From Bacillus sp. NTK071 (lineage in GTDB: Bacteria > Bacillota > Bacilli > Bacillales > Guptibacillaceae): a stretch of DNA of 64,000 bases. This document shows, piece by piece, positions 35,727 to 44,731 of this stretch (within the stretch, counting starts at the first letter, position 1; each line of letters begins with the position of its first letter). The position numbers were made by a program, and so were the translations under genes. The stretch covers positions 1-64,000 of the forward strand of contig NZ_JAFKOI010000013.1 in the NCBI RefSeq assembly GCF_017303315.1, written 5' to 3'. The notes beneath the pieces were generated by a model. It was not told the DNA's origin and did no database searches. It was given only the letters and a program-made list of their open reading frames with translations.

Positions 35727-36281
35727 CTAATTTGTTGATCGCACATCTTTGAATGGAAACCAAACAACTTCCGCTTTGCCAACCACTTCATCAAGTTCTA
35801 TTTTCCCAAGACCATTTCGACTATCCATGCTTCTTAGTCGGTTGTCCCCCATAACAAATAGTTGATCCTCGGGTACATTGACAGGACCAAAGTCTTCCGT
35901 TAAATGCATTCCCATTGTCTCTGCGTCATTACGGTTACTAGAAAGGTAAGGTTCATTAAGTTCCTCTCCATTTACTAATAATTTGTCTTGTTTCATTTCA
36001 ACCGTATCACCAGGTAATCCTATCACTCGTTTAACATAATGCTTGTCAGCTTCAACATCTTTAATAATGATAATATCTCCTCGTGCAGGCTCTTCTTGTA
36101 CATATGAAATAAATTTATTCACAAGCAGACGATCACCATCATGCAATGTTGGATCCATCGAAGCACCTTCGACGATATATGGAGCGACGACAAACATTTT
36201 GATCACGAATGCGAGAATCATCGCAAATAGTAGAGGAGTTCCCCATTCTTTTAACCAATTCGATTGTGATTCTGTTCTCAT
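35727..36281 (-). CDS. sip: signal peptidase I
   Basis: 184-residue membrane serine peptidase that removes Sec/Tat signal peptides at the outer face of the membrane. One N-terminal helix (about 12-32), catalytic Ser in VEGASMDPTLHDGDRLL (about 36-52), catalytic Lys in KHYVKRVIGLPGD, and box E FVMGDNRLRSMDSRN. Size fits Bacillus SipS/SipT; which paralogue it is cannot be told. Monocistronic. Confidence 0.95.
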   Translation of the reverse strand: MRTESQSNWLKEWGTPLLFAMILAFVIKMFVVAPYIVEGASMDPTLHDGDRLLVNKFISYVQEEPARGDIIIIKDVEADKHYVKRVIGLPGDTVEMKQDKLLVNGEELNEPYLSSNRNDAETMGMHLTEDFGPVNVPEDQLFVMGDNRLRSMDSRNGLGKIELDEVVGKAEVVWFPFKDVRSTN

Positions 36282-36451
36282 GTTATCCCCCTCGAGTTCT
36301 ATGCCAATATTAACATTTATTCTAGCATCATTTTCCTATATTCACCAGTGAAAGTGCCACCTCCAATCTGCCCATTTTGAGCAAAAAAGTTTATCATGCC
36401 CCTTTTTTGTGGAACACTTAGTTCAGTTCACATTATATTAGGAGGGTTCAG

Positions 36452-37120
36452 ATGAATAATGTAAAGGCATTTGTATTCGATGCATATGGAACTTTATTTG
36501 ATGTATTCTCAGTTACAAAAAAATGCGAGGAATTATTCCCAAGTAAAGGCGACCAGATTAGTCAAACATGGCGCCAAAAACAGTTAGAATATAGCTACCT
36601 TAGACAAATGATGGGTAAATATCGTCCCTTCTCAACTGTGACTCGCGATGCGCTTCGCTATGCTGTAGCTAATGCTGGCGCAGAGTTAAGTCACAAAAAT
36701 GAAGAAATGCTATTGAATGCTTACAAAGAACTAACGATTTATGAAGAGGTGCCACAGGTACTTAAAGAATTAAAAGAAAAAGGAATGACGCTAGCTATTT
36801 TTTCTAATGGGTCACATGACATGCTAGATCCACTAGTGAAACAGTCACCACTTGCCGATTATATTGATCACATTATTAGTGCAGATGATATTAATCAATA
36901 TAAACCGACACCAGCATCCTACACTCACGCTCTCGACTCACTTGAACTTGATCGAGATAATATTCTGTTCATGTCTTCGAACGGTTGGGACATATCAGGA
37001 GCTAAGAACTTCGGATTTCAGACTGCATGGATTAATCGAAATGAAAAGCCTGTTGAGAAATTGGCTCTCGAACCTGATTCAATTTATTCGGACCTAACCG
37101 GAATTATAAGTTGGGCGTAA
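36452..37120 (+). CDS. HAD-family haloacid dehalogenase, type II
   Basis: 222 residues with HAD motif I VFDAYGTLFDV (nucleophile Asp10), motif II IFSNGSHDML, motif III Lys in NQYKPTPASYTHAL and motif IV MSSNGWDISGAKNFG with the NGWD typical of L-2-haloacid dehalogenases. Cytoplasmic. The natural substrate may not be a haloacid. ATG after GGAGGGTTCAG; terminator is the 44-bp palindrome at 37139-37182. Confidence 0.92.
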   Translation: MNNVKAFVFDAYGTLFDVFSVTKKCEELFPSKGDQISQTWRQKQLEYSYLRQMMGKYRPFSTVTRDALRYAVANAGAELSHKNEEMLLNAYKELTIYEEVPQVLKELKEKGMTLAIFSNGSHDMLDPLVKQSPLADYIDHIISADDINQYKPTPASYTHALDSLELDRDNILFMSSNGWDISGAKNFGFQTAWINRNEKPVEKLALEPDSIYSDLTGIISWA

Positions 37121-37138
37121 GAGATCTCTTAAATGTCA

Positions 37139-37182
37139 CGATACCAAAAGCCTGAACGAATTCGTTCAGGCTTTTGGTATCG
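37139..37182. terminator. 44-bp perfect palindrome, bidirectional terminator-like
   Basis: Perfect inverted repeat with 22-bp arms (CGATACCAAAAGCCTGAACG and its complement, centred on GAATTC). It follows the dehalogenase stop. Confidence 0.7.
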
Positions 37183-37358
37183 ATAATGCCAAGTAATCCT
37201 CATATCGTTCTTCACCAAGAACACTACTTTCTTCCTACTCTTATTCCTTGAACTTACCATTTTGTACCCATTGACCATCCTATTCGTTAGCCGTATAATC
37301 AACACATTACAGCGTTTATATATTAAAATCTGATAGAAAGTAGCCAGGTATTCGAACT

Positions 37359-37694
37359 ATGATGAAGGTGAATATTCCGATTCAAAAAGAAATTATTCGT
37401 TATCAGGAACAGCTAAACATTTTCCGAATTTCGATACAGCATCTCCCAGCAAATATGCCTACAGACAACTCTACAAGAGCCTGGTGTAGAGATGTTGCAT
37501 TGAAATTAGCGGAAACTCAGTCACTTGTGGATCACGTGTTTAAATCAAAGAAACTCCCGTATCGCAAACTCGCTAAACAATTTCTTTATCGAATAAGTAG
37601 TCTTAAACGACATAGTAACTACATTTTAGCTCTCTTTCTACTAAAGCATGGCGATTATCAATTGCTTCACAAACACCTTAAAGTTATTCTATAG
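37359..37694 (+). CDS. hypothetical protein, 111 aa
   Basis: A basic, largely helical protein (KEIIRYQEQLNIFRISIQHL, KLAKQFLYRISSLKRHSNYI), with no membrane segment, signal or motif I recognise. A second ATG one codon later is an equally good start; AGTAGCCAGG lies upstream but no strong ribosome binding site. It overlaps the end of the convergent RsbR-type gene by 6 bp. Coding is supported by length and composition rather than homology. Confidence 0.55.
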   Translation: MMKVNIPIQKEIIRYQEQLNIFRISIQHLPANMPTDNSTRAWCRDVALKLAETQSLVDHVFKSKKLPYRKLAKQFLYRISSLKRHSNYILALFLLKHGDYQLLHKHLKVIL

Positions 37695-38528
37695 AATGGC
37701 TTTAAGGGCTTGGTGAAGGTGAGCGTAGGTCTGAACATCCGTAAAGTCGATACCTAAATTAACAGCAGTCTGTGCTATTTCAGGACGAATTCCCGTTAGA
37801 ATGGATTCAATTCCTGAGAGTTCGAGCATTTTAATCAATTGAAATATTTCATTGGCCACCATTGTATCCATTACCGGCACACCAGATAAATCAATAACAA
37901 GATAAGATAGCTGCAGTGCAGAGCTTTGCTCGATTCCCTTACTCTGAATTAGCTTTGCTCTATGAGTATCAACTGTCCCGATTAATGGCAGAACTCCGAT
38001 TTCTTTGGAAACAGGAATAATAGGAACACTTAATTCAGATATTTTGTTCTTTTGAGCTGATAACTGTTCTTCATTTAACTGATTCGTATACACTGTAACC
38101 TTATGAAGAAGAAGGTCGAAAGATTTATTCATATAGCTTCCCCACTCAGCAAGTCGACTCGCTTCAATAAGCTGATCTTCTTGTGCGCTAAATTCTACCA
38201 TCACATCCCAGAGAATTTGTCTTAAATACGTTAAACTTGCAACTGATTGTTGAAGGGAAAACGTATGATAGACAAAAATCTCAACAATTCTCCCTGCCCA
38301 TTCCTGCACATCACGACTATTTGATTCAAGAAATATCATTTGCTTCACGAAATCTGAGCAGAAGGCTTGGATTTCTTTTTTTAATTCAGGAACTTGAAGA
38401 ACAGCGGTATCTGTCGCTTCCTTCTCATCTACAAGGAGTTGTAATCGTTTTGTCCATTTCTCGCCGATTTCTCCTAGACGTTCATGAAAATAATCAACAT
38501 ACATACTCTCTACTTTATCCATTGTCAC
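37689..38528 (-). CDS. RsbR-type STAS-domain protein
   Basis: 279 residues: a divergent N-terminal sensory region (about 1-155) and a C-terminal STAS domain (about 160-275) with VLPLIGTVDTHRA, LVIDLSGVPVMDTMVANE and TGIRPEIAQTAVNLG. The phosphorylatable Thr/Ser positions of RsbR co-antagonists are in the DLSG...DT and TGIRPEIAQT segments. Such proteins form the stressosome controlling sigma-B. It stands alone, as RsbR paralogues usually do. Confidence 0.9.
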   Translation of the reverse strand: MTMDKVESMYVDYFHERLGEIGEKWTKRLQLLVDEKEATDTAVLQVPELKKEIQAFCSDFVKQMIFLESNSRDVQEWAGRIVEIFVYHTFSLQQSVASLTYLRQILWDVMVEFSAQEDQLIEASRLAEWGSYMNKSFDLLLHKVTVYTNQLNEEQLSAQKNKISELSVPIIPVSKEIGVLPLIGTVDTHRAKLIQSKGIEQSSALQLSYLVIDLSGVPVMDTMVANEIFQLIKMLELSGIESILTGIRPEIAQTAVNLGIDFTDVQTYAHLHQALKAIL

Positions 38529-38636
38529 GTCTCCTATTTATGATTGATAATTTATTGTTTCCCGAAACCAACAATTTGTACACTTACAGATTGAAAGTAT
38601 TGTCAATATTGCATATTTCTCAATATAAATTCTAAC

Positions 38637-38670
38637 AAAAGCGAGATCTCAAAAGATGAGACCTCGCTTT
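38637..38670 (-). terminator. terminator of the RND pump gene
   Basis: AAAGCGAG-TCTC / GAGA-CTCGCTTT stem with T-runs. Confidence 0.8.
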
Positions 38671-38689
38671 TTATTCTCTATTTGCTTCT

Positions 38690-41600
38690 TTATTTCCTTC
38701 TAAACTTCATGAAGAATTCATACACAAGAGGAACGATGATTAACGTAAGTAGGGTCGAACTTGTTAACCCTCCAATAACCGTTACACCAAGACCTTTTGA
38801 GATTAGAGCTCCACCTTCCAATCCAAACGCAAGTGGTGCTAATGCACCAATCGTTGCCAGAGCTGTCATGAGTATCGGACGAAGACGAGTTCCACCAGCT
38901 TCAAGCAGCGCTTCTCTCGTTGATAGCCCTTCTTTTTCCTTATGAATAACTCTGTCGATTAATACTATGGCATTAGTAACAACAATACCAATCAACATGA
39001 GCATTCCAATGAGAGAAGATATGCTGATTGTTTCTCCTGCTACTAATAATCCAACAAGACCACCGATAATGGTAAATGGAAGAGAGAACAGGATCGCAAG
39101 AGGAGCAAGGCCGCCTCCAAATGTAATAACAAGTACTAAATAAACAATGGCAATAGCAGCAGCCATCGCAAGTCCAAGCTGTGTAAATGACTCATTAATA
39201 TCTTGAGTGACTCCACCAAGCGTAACTTCAGATGAATCTGGTAAATCCATTTTATTAATCGCTTCTTGAACATCTGCTGATACTTTACCTACGTTATCAT
39301 CAAGCACTTCAGCCGTTACATTGGCATATACCTTACCGGCCCGACGCGTGATTGTATTCGCTGATTTCCCTTCTTCAATTGTCGTCACATCACTTAGTGA
39401 CACATCTAACCCAAGAGGTGATGAGAGTGACGTATCTTCAAGATCAGCTTTATCTTCAAAAGTCTTCTTATCCACTTCAAGGACTACGTTGATTTCCTCT
39501 CCTTCTTTCTCGACAGTTGTCAGAACTGGTGCCTCACCTGTGTTGCGAAGCTCCATTCCAATTTGACCTGCCGTTAAGCCGAGTTTGCTTAGCTTGTCTT
39601 GGTCAGCTACAACTGTGAACTGATCATAGGATTCAGAAATGCTTGAGCTGATATTAGTGAGATCTTCTTCTTTCTCAAGAACTGCTGTGACCTCATCAAC
39701 AACTGGACCAAGATCGCTCATTGTTTCTCCATTCACTACAAGGGTGATCTGGTTGCTACCGCCAGAAGCTGAAACATCCTGATAGCCCCATTCCCCTGTC
39801 TTATTCATCGCTTTCAAATCCTCAAGTACTTCTTTTCGTTCTTCTTCAAATTCCTCAGAATCTTCATCATAACTAACAAAGAAAAGAACCTGATTACTAG
39901 CGCCCGGATTCATAGGATTTTCTCCTCCAACCGAGTATTGAATTGTAGTAACATCTTTCTTATTAAGGAAGTAATCTTCCGCCTCTAGAGCGAGATCGTT
40001 AATCTCTTCCGTTGTTTGTCCTGGCTCAGGATTATATGTCGCAACAATCATTTTCTGCTGATCAGATGGCAGGAAGCTTACTCCTACAATTGGCGCAAGA
40101 AAAAGGCTCCCAACTAATAATAGGATACTTGCTCCGAATGTAATGAGCTTATGATTTAGCGTCCAATTCAATATGTTTTTATAGACATTTGCTAGACGGC
40201 TATTGCCCTCTTCCTTCTGTTCATTTTCTGATCCTCTTTTCACTAGTCCCTTCTTAAACAGGGAGTGTGCCAAAGCAGGAACAATCGTAATGGCTACAAG
40301 TAGCGAAGCAAGCAGTGCGAACACAATGGTAAGTGCGAAAGGTAAGAAAAGTTCTCCTACCGGCCCCTGAACTAACCCAAGCGGCAGAAACACTGCAATT
40401 GTAACAATTGTTGAAGACATTATAGGAATGAACATTTCCTTAGTTGCTGCAGTAATTAGTTCTTTTCCTTTCAGTTCTTCACCTTTAATCGCCATTCTTC
40501 TATAGATGTTCTCGATTACCACAATGGAATCATCCACTACTCGGCCAATCGCTACTGTCATAGCCCCTAGTGTCATAATATTTAACGTGATGTCAAGCTG
40601 ATTCAATACTAGAAGGGCTATTAATAGACTTAATGGTATTGAAATGACTGAGATAATGGTCGAACGAATGTTACGTAAGAATAGCAAAATAATAAGAACT
40701 GCGAATATCGCACCAATGATAGCTTTATTCAGCATGGTACTTACCGACTCTTCGATTGGTTCACCCTGATCAAATATGGTCACAATGTTTACATCGTTGT
40801 TTCGATCTTCAAGTGAAGCAATTTTATCCTTCACACCGTTTACAACGTCAACCGTATTGGCATCAGCCGTTTTCGTAACCTGGATTCCAATAGATTCTTT
40901 ACCGTTTGTACGTGAAATCGATTCTGCTTCACCTACTAATTCTATATTCGCCAGTTCCTTTAGCTTAACTGTAGAAACGGCAGGGGTTGAAGCTGTTTTA
41001 GTACTTTCTGGATCTTGCTTCATACCACTGCCAGAAGACCCTTCATTGGTGCCAGCTCCCGGCACTTGATTTCCACTCTTACTTTCTTGTGATGGAATAA
41101 CTGGAATTTCTAAATTCTTAAGATCGTCAAGTGTAGAAACATTACCATCCACTACGACTGCTTTCTTATTATCCTGAAATTCGTAAAGGCCAAGTGGCAT
41201 CGTTACAACGGACCCCTTGATAATGTTCTTAACCGTTTCCTCGTCAAGACCTGACTCTTCCAACTGTTCGTCTTTGAAAGAAATAGAAACTTTCTCAATC
41301 TCTTGACCCGCGATAGAGACGGAAGAAACTCCCTCGACTGCTTCAATGGCAGGAAGAACATCTTCTTCTACTCTTTGTGTTAATTCTGTTAATGAACTAT
41401 CCTTTTCAGAAACGCTTAAAGACATAACAGGAAACGCATTAAAGCTCAGACGGGATACGTCTGGATCCTGTACTTCATCAGGTAGCTGAAGACTTTGAAG
41501 GGTTTCCCTCACCTCATCTTCTGCTTCATCCATGTTCTTGCTAAAGTTGTATTCTATTTGAATGTTCGATGCATTTTCAAATGAGGAAGAACTAACAACC

Positions 41601-41836
41601 TTTACTCCCGAAAGACTTTCTACCTTATTCTCAATAGGTTCTGACACCTTATCTGATACTTCCTCTGGCGTTGCACCTGGATAAACTGTCGTAACAGAGA
41701 CTAAAGGCGTATTAATATTCGGGATCGTCTCCATTTTCATATTGAATCCTGAATACAAACCCGCAACTGTAACAATAATTGTTAACAACCAGACTGCGAA
41801 TTTATTATTCAATGAAAACTGAATCAGTTTCTTCAA
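38690..41836 (-). CDS. swrC: RND-family efflux permease (SwrC-like)
   Basis: About 1,048 residues, twelve membrane helices with two large extracellular loops, as in AcrB-type pumps. It shows LNNKFAVWLLTIIVTVAGLYSG at the N-terminus, GRVVDDSIVVIENIYRRM (proton-relay Asp pair in helix 4) and the C-terminal LLIGIVVTNAIVLIDRV. In the first loop is a low-complexity insert (SQESKSGNQVPGAGTNEGS). It exports lipopeptides, detergents or drugs by family. I favour TTG 41836, 10 bp after AAGGAG, over the GTG at 41848 which abuts it. Divergent from its likely TetR repressor. Confidence 0.92.
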   Translation of the reverse strand: MKKLIQFSLNNKFAVWLLTIIVTVAGLYSGFNMKMETIPNINTPLVSVTTVYPGATPEEVSDKVSEPIENKVESLSGVKVVSSSSFENASNIQIEYNFSKNMDEAEDEVRETLQSLQLPDEVQDPDVSRLSFNAFPVMSLSVSEKDSSLTELTQRVEEDVLPAIEAVEGVSSVSIAGQEIEKVSISFKDEQLEESGLDEETVKNIIKGSVVTMPLGLYEFQDNKKAVVVDGNVSTLDDLKNLEIPVIPSQESKSGNQVPGAGTNEGSSGSGMKQDPESTKTASTPAVSTVKLKELANIELVGEAESISRTNGKESIGIQVTKTADANTVDVVNGVKDKIASLEDRNNDVNIVTIFDQGEPIEESVSTMLNKAIIGAIFAVLIILLFLRNIRSTIISVISIPLSLLIALLVLNQLDITLNIMTLGAMTVAIGRVVDDSIVVIENIYRRMAIKGEELKGKELITAATKEMFIPIMSSTIVTIAVFLPLGLVQGPVGELFLPFALTIVFALLASLLVAITIVPALAHSLFKKGLVKRGSENEQKEEGNSRLANVYKNILNWTLNHKLITFGASILLLVGSLFLAPIVGVSFLPSDQQKMIVATYNPEPGQTTEEINDLALEAEDYFLNKKDVTTIQYSVGGENPMNPGASNQVLFFVSYDEDSEEFEEERKEVLEDLKAMNKTGEWGYQDVSASGGSNQITLVVNGETMSDLGPVVDEVTAVLEKEEDLTNISSSISESYDQFTVVADQDKLSKLGLTAGQIGMELRNTGEAPVLTTVEKEGEEINVVLEVDKKTFEDKADLEDTSLSSPLGLDVSLSDVTTIEEGKSANTITRRAGKVYANVTAEVLDDNVGKVSADVQEAINKMDLPDSSEVTLGGVTQDINESFTQLGLAMAAAIAIVYLVLVITFGGGLAPLAILFSLPFTIIGGLVGLLVAGETISISSLIGMLMLIGIVVTNAIVLIDRVIHKEKEGLSTREALLEAGGTRLRPILMTALATIGALAPLAFGLEGGALISKGLGVTVIGGLTSSTLLTLIIVPLVYEFFMKFRRK

Positions 41837-41872
41837 AACTACGTTCACTCCTTCTCAACTAACAATTATGAC

Positions 41873-41882
41873 TGACCGGTCA
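41873..41882. promoter_or_regulatory. TetR-type operator half-palindrome near swrC
   Basis: TGACCGGTCA, flanked by ATGAC and TTAT, 25 bp before the swrC start. Confidence 0.6.
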
Positions 41883-42005
41883 TTATAGGATTACTATACG
41901 GAATAAAAGGAACTATTTCAAGAGATAACTTCTACCGATTGAATTTATATTTTTATAGAAAATGAATGAATTAGTAATACTGCAGCAACAATGATATACT
42001 ATTAA

Positions 42006-42019
42006 TGACCAATTGGTCA
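42006..42019. promoter_or_regulatory. TetR-type operator near the tetR gene
   Basis: TGACCAATTGGTCA, perfect 14-bp palindrome sharing TGACC/GGTCA with the site at 41873. Likely bound by the divergently encoded TetR protein. Confidence 0.65.
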
Positions 42020-42063
42020 CAAGTAGCCTGACAATATTTTAAGTTGTTGAACAGAGGTGTGAC

Positions 42064-42942
42064 ATGAATGAAAAAAAGAAATTGATTCTTGAAACGGCTA
42101 TGCAGCTATTCGCAAAAAAAGGATTCCACTCAACTTCTATACAGGAAATTGCCAATGAAAGTGGAATATCTAAAGGAGCCGTTTACCTGCACTTCCAATC
42201 AAAAGATGATGTACTCTACTCCATTTTTTCTTATTATTACGAAAAACTACAACAAAAGATATCTGAAGCAAAACTAGATTCTTATACACCAGAAGTACGT
42301 CTACAGAAGCTTCTCCAAGCACAAGCACAAGAGATTTTACATCATAAAGAGTTTATTATTATGCAATTCAGGGAACAAGCTATTGCGATGAACAAAGAAA
42401 TTGATGAGTTAATTATGAAGATTAGAATTGACTCTCTTCAAACGTTAGCAAGCGGTCTTAAAGACTTATATGGAGAAAGAATTACCCCCATTCTCCCTGA
42501 CTGTGTCCTCCTACTCGATGGGATGTTCTCTTCTTACATGAAGTTAATCGTTTTACAAGACATCGAATTAAATGTAGAAGAGCTACCAACCTTTATTATG
42601 AGTAGAATGCATGACGTAGTAGAAGGAATGTTAAGGAACCACACTAAACCCTTCCTTCCTCTCGATCAAGCCTATTCCATCTATCAAGAAACTCAGTCAG
42701 GAGCATGCGAACAAAAGTCCCCAATAATCCTATTAAGTGAAATGGAAACAGCGATTAATCAATTAACGATTAAGGATAGCAGAAAAAATGAGTTAATCGA
42801 AACCGTTCGATTTCTTATGAAAGAACTTGAGAACGAAAGACCGCGCCGTTTCATCTTTAAAGGGATGCTTCACCAGTTTGAAGGAGTTTCTGAACTCGAT
42901 TCATATACAACTGACCTTGTTGATGCATTAGACCTTGAATAG
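42064..42942 (+). CDS. TetR-family transcriptional regulator
   Basis: 292 residues, longer than the typical ~200. N-terminal TetR helix-turn-helix (ILETAMQLFAKKGFHSTSIQ, ISKGAVYLHFQSKDDVLY; residues 8-55), a ligand-binding helical domain, then a ~90-residue C-terminal extension (about 200-292; LLSEMETAINQLTIKDSRKN, VRFLMKELENERPRRFIFKG) that I do not recognise. Divergent from swrC with paired palindromic operators between them, so it probably represses the pump and itself. Confidence 0.92.
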   Translation: MNEKKKLILETAMQLFAKKGFHSTSIQEIANESGISKGAVYLHFQSKDDVLYSIFSYYYEKLQQKISEAKLDSYTPEVRLQKLLQAQAQEILHHKEFIIMQFREQAIAMNKEIDELIMKIRIDSLQTLASGLKDLYGERITPILPDCVLLLDGMFSSYMKLIVLQDIELNVEELPTFIMSRMHDVVEGMLRNHTKPFLPLDQAYSIYQETQSGACEQKSPIILLSEMETAINQLTIKDSRKNELIETVRFLMKELENERPRRFIFKGMLHQFEGVSELDSYTTDLVDALDLE

Positions 42943-42970
42943 TATGACAAATTTTTGGAGGTGGAAGATT

Positions 42971-43069
42971 GTGAAGGAGCCGCTCCTGACAAAAGAAGAA
43001 TTAAGAGCCATTGTTCGCGAACTTCAATTAAAAGGAATTAATGCCCAGCTTTGCTATCGAAAAGCCTAA
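42971..43069 (+). CDS. 32-aa peptide downstream of tetR
   Basis: GTG start preceded by GGAGGTGGAAGATT (strong site). Peptide starts MKEPLLTKEELRAIVRELQ and ends NAQLCYRKA. It begins 28 bp after the TetR stop and is followed by a terminator at 43084, so it is on the same transcript. No family recognised. Confidence 0.55.
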   Translation: MKEPLLTKEELRAIVRELQLKGINAQLCYRKA

Positions 43070-43083
43070 CTCTTCTCCCCCCT

Positions 43084-43105
43084 AACGATCTGACATCAGA
43101 TCGTT
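43084..43105 (+). terminator. terminator of the tetR unit
   Basis: AACGATCTGA/TCAGATCGTT followed by TTTTG. Confidence 0.92.
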
Positions 43106-43117
43106 TTTTGTTTTATT

Positions 43118-43204
43118 TTTTTCGGGGATATCGATGCTATAGGAGTAGTGGTTAATCTTTACTCAAAGCCCTCCTAAAAACAACAAGCTTTAGAAGAGAG
43201 CCTT
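43118..43204. repeat. MITE-like intergenic repeat, copy D
   Basis: Contains TGCTATAGGAGTAGTGGTTA and AACAACAAGCTTTAGAAGAG, ending in AGAGCCTT; the left end is decayed. Confidence 0.6.
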
Positions 43205-43402
43205 GTTCTAAAACTCTCTAAATAGTAGTTACCCCAATACTTACGAAGTGATATAGCCAATCCTTCCATTAGTGATGTCCTGTTTACCTCTAACTAACCC
43301 CCGCTTATTACCTGTTTCCTTAAGTGACACTTGTGCCCCCATCACTTATCTTCTAGTTACCGGCGGAATACTTGATGGGTGCACCCTCTCTGGAGAATAG
43401 AG

Positions 43403-43879
43403 TTGAAAGATACAGAATTTGAAGACTTGGCCATTCGCTTTACCCCTCTAATTAAAAACCAAATAAAAAAGCTAAATTTAACACACGAGTACCCAAAGTA
43501 TGAACAAGATGCTCTTATCGCCTTATGGGAATCTTCAAAGAACTTCGATGAAACAAAAGGAAGCTTCTCAGCTTTTGCTTATGTAAAAGTACGAGGCAAA
43601 CTATTGGATGCTTGTAGAAGAGAGATTCGAATCTATAAAAAACTTCAAAATCAATGCGTCTTCGATGACCATGCAGAATTTTATTCCGAACCTCACCACG
43701 AGTATGATTTAGATAAATACAAAAAGGGATTAACCGAAAAACAATGGAAATGGCTGCAACAAGCAATAGGACAGGAAAAATCATTGAAAGAAATCGCGTT
43801 GACAGAAGGAGTCAGCGTTGAGGCAGTGAAATCATGGAGAAAAAGCGCGCTATCAAAGCTAAGAAAGCAATTTAATTAG
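43403..43879 (+). CDS. sigma-70-like RNA polymerase sigma factor (short)
   Basis: 158 residues with a sigma region 2-like part (FTPLIKNQIKKL, YEQDALIALWESSKNF, GSFSAFAYVKVRGKLLDACRRE) and a region 4-like helix-turn-helix (KSLKEIALTEGVSVEAVKSWRKSALSKLRK). TTG at 43403 follows GGAGAATAGAG; the in-frame GTG at 43379 has no site. The spacing and DACRREIR motif match small Bacillus sigma factors of the ECF/SigI-like group, but I cannot name it. No anti-sigma gene adjacent. Confidence 0.8.
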   Translation: MKDTEFEDLAIRFTPLIKNQIKKLNLTHEYPKYEQDALIALWESSKNFDETKGSFSAFAYVKVRGKLLDACRREIRIYKKLQNQCVFDDHAEFYSEPHHEYDLDKYKKGLTEKQWKWLQQAIGQEKSLKEIALTEGVSVEAVKSWRKSALSKLRKQFN

Positions 43880-43948
43880 TCTATTTTTGTACCTCATTAT
43901 AAACAACACTCTTTTATAATCAAACAGCTGAAAAGTATAGAAATAAAA

Positions 43949-43974
43949 AAACACTCCGTAAAACGGAGTGTTTT
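43949..43974 (-). terminator. terminator of rpmE2
   Basis: AACACTCCGT/ACGGAGTGTT with T-runs on both strands; also serves the convergent sigma-like gene. Confidence 0.9.
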
Positions 43975-43983
43975 CTACTTCTA

Positions 43984-44226
43984 CTAGCGGTTGTATTTCT
44001 TTTTGAACTTTTCAACACGACCACCAGCATCGTTAAAGCGTTGCTGACCAGTGTAGAATGGGTGTGATTCAGAACTGATATCAACTTTAATTAGTGGATA
44101 TTCGCTACCGTCTTCCCACTCAATTGTTTCGTTAGATCCCATAGTAGAACCAGTTAGAAACTTAAAACCAGTACTAACGTCTAAAAATACAACTTGCTGG
44201 TATTTTGGATGGATTCCTTCCTTCAT
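43984..44226 (-). CDS. rpmE2: 50S ribosomal protein L31 type B
   Basis: 80 residues beginning [20 protein letters not shown], with [20 protein letters not shown] and [21 protein letters not shown]. It lacks the CxxC zinc pair of L31 type A, so it is the zinc-independent form that replaces L31A under zinc limitation in B. subtilis (Zur-controlled there). AAAGGAGGTC precedes the ATG. I see no textbook Zur box upstream, but there is a structured leader (44292-44325). Confidence 0.96.
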   Translation of the reverse strand: MKEGIHPKYQQVVFLDVSTGFKFLTGSTMGSNETIEWEDGSEYPLIKVDISSESHPFYTGQQRFNDAGGRVEKFKKKYNR

Positions 44227-44291
44227 TGCTAGACCTCCTTTATCAATCAAATCATCATTTACGTTAAATGAATGGTATAGAAATAAACAGA

Positions 44292-44364
44292 GGTTTGGAC
44301 CCAAATTCCTTTGGGCACCAAAACCCGTCCTTTCTAGTATATAATTTTTATTCCATATGTTCAA
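44292..44364 (-). promoter_or_regulatory. rpmE2 promoter and leader hairpin
   Basis: Promoter on the minus strand: TTGAAC (44364-44359), 17-bp spacer, TATACT (44341-44336). The transcript would open with a hairpin: GGTTTTGG (44325-44318) pairs with CCAAACC (44298-44292), and CCCAAA pairs with TTTGGG around a GGAA tetraloop. A further inverted repeat CATTTA-ACG-TAAATG lies at 44256-44270. This fits an r-protein leader for autogenous control. Confidence 0.55.
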
Positions 44365-44563
44365 ACATTGAATGCAAGTTTTTAAAGAAAATTAAGGAAC
44401 GCTATGTATTTTATCTTCAGGCGGTAGTCTAAAAGTCCTTATTTGACAGAAAATATAGAATATTATCGTATCAATTGAACGAATTTTCACAAAAAGGATT
44501 GACTAATATGTGTATGATTTGTCATGATTGGTGTATAGACTAAAGATTGAGGAGGCTGTTGAA

Positions 44564-44731
44564 ATGAGTGATGCCGTTCGTGAGGAATTATTACTTATTC
44601 AACAAATTCGTGATTGTATTAATGAATTCCAGAATGATTATCCTCCAGTTGTAAAGGAAGCTATCTTTCATTCTATTCAGAGACTAACTTCTAAGTTGGT
44701 TGACGGAGGCCAGTCGTTGATAAGAAGTTAG
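44564..44731 (+). CDS. small hypothetical protein, 55 aa
   Basis: ATG after GAGGAGGCTGTTGAA (strong site). The helical peptide (MSDAVREELLLIQQIRDCIN, then DYPPVVKEAIFHSIQRLTSKL) has no family I recognise. Its 3' 48 bp overlap the 3' end of the convergent Spo0E-like gene. Confidence 0.6.
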   Translation: MSDAVREELLLIQQIRDCINEFQNDYPPVVKEAIFHSIQRLTSKLVDGGQSLIRS

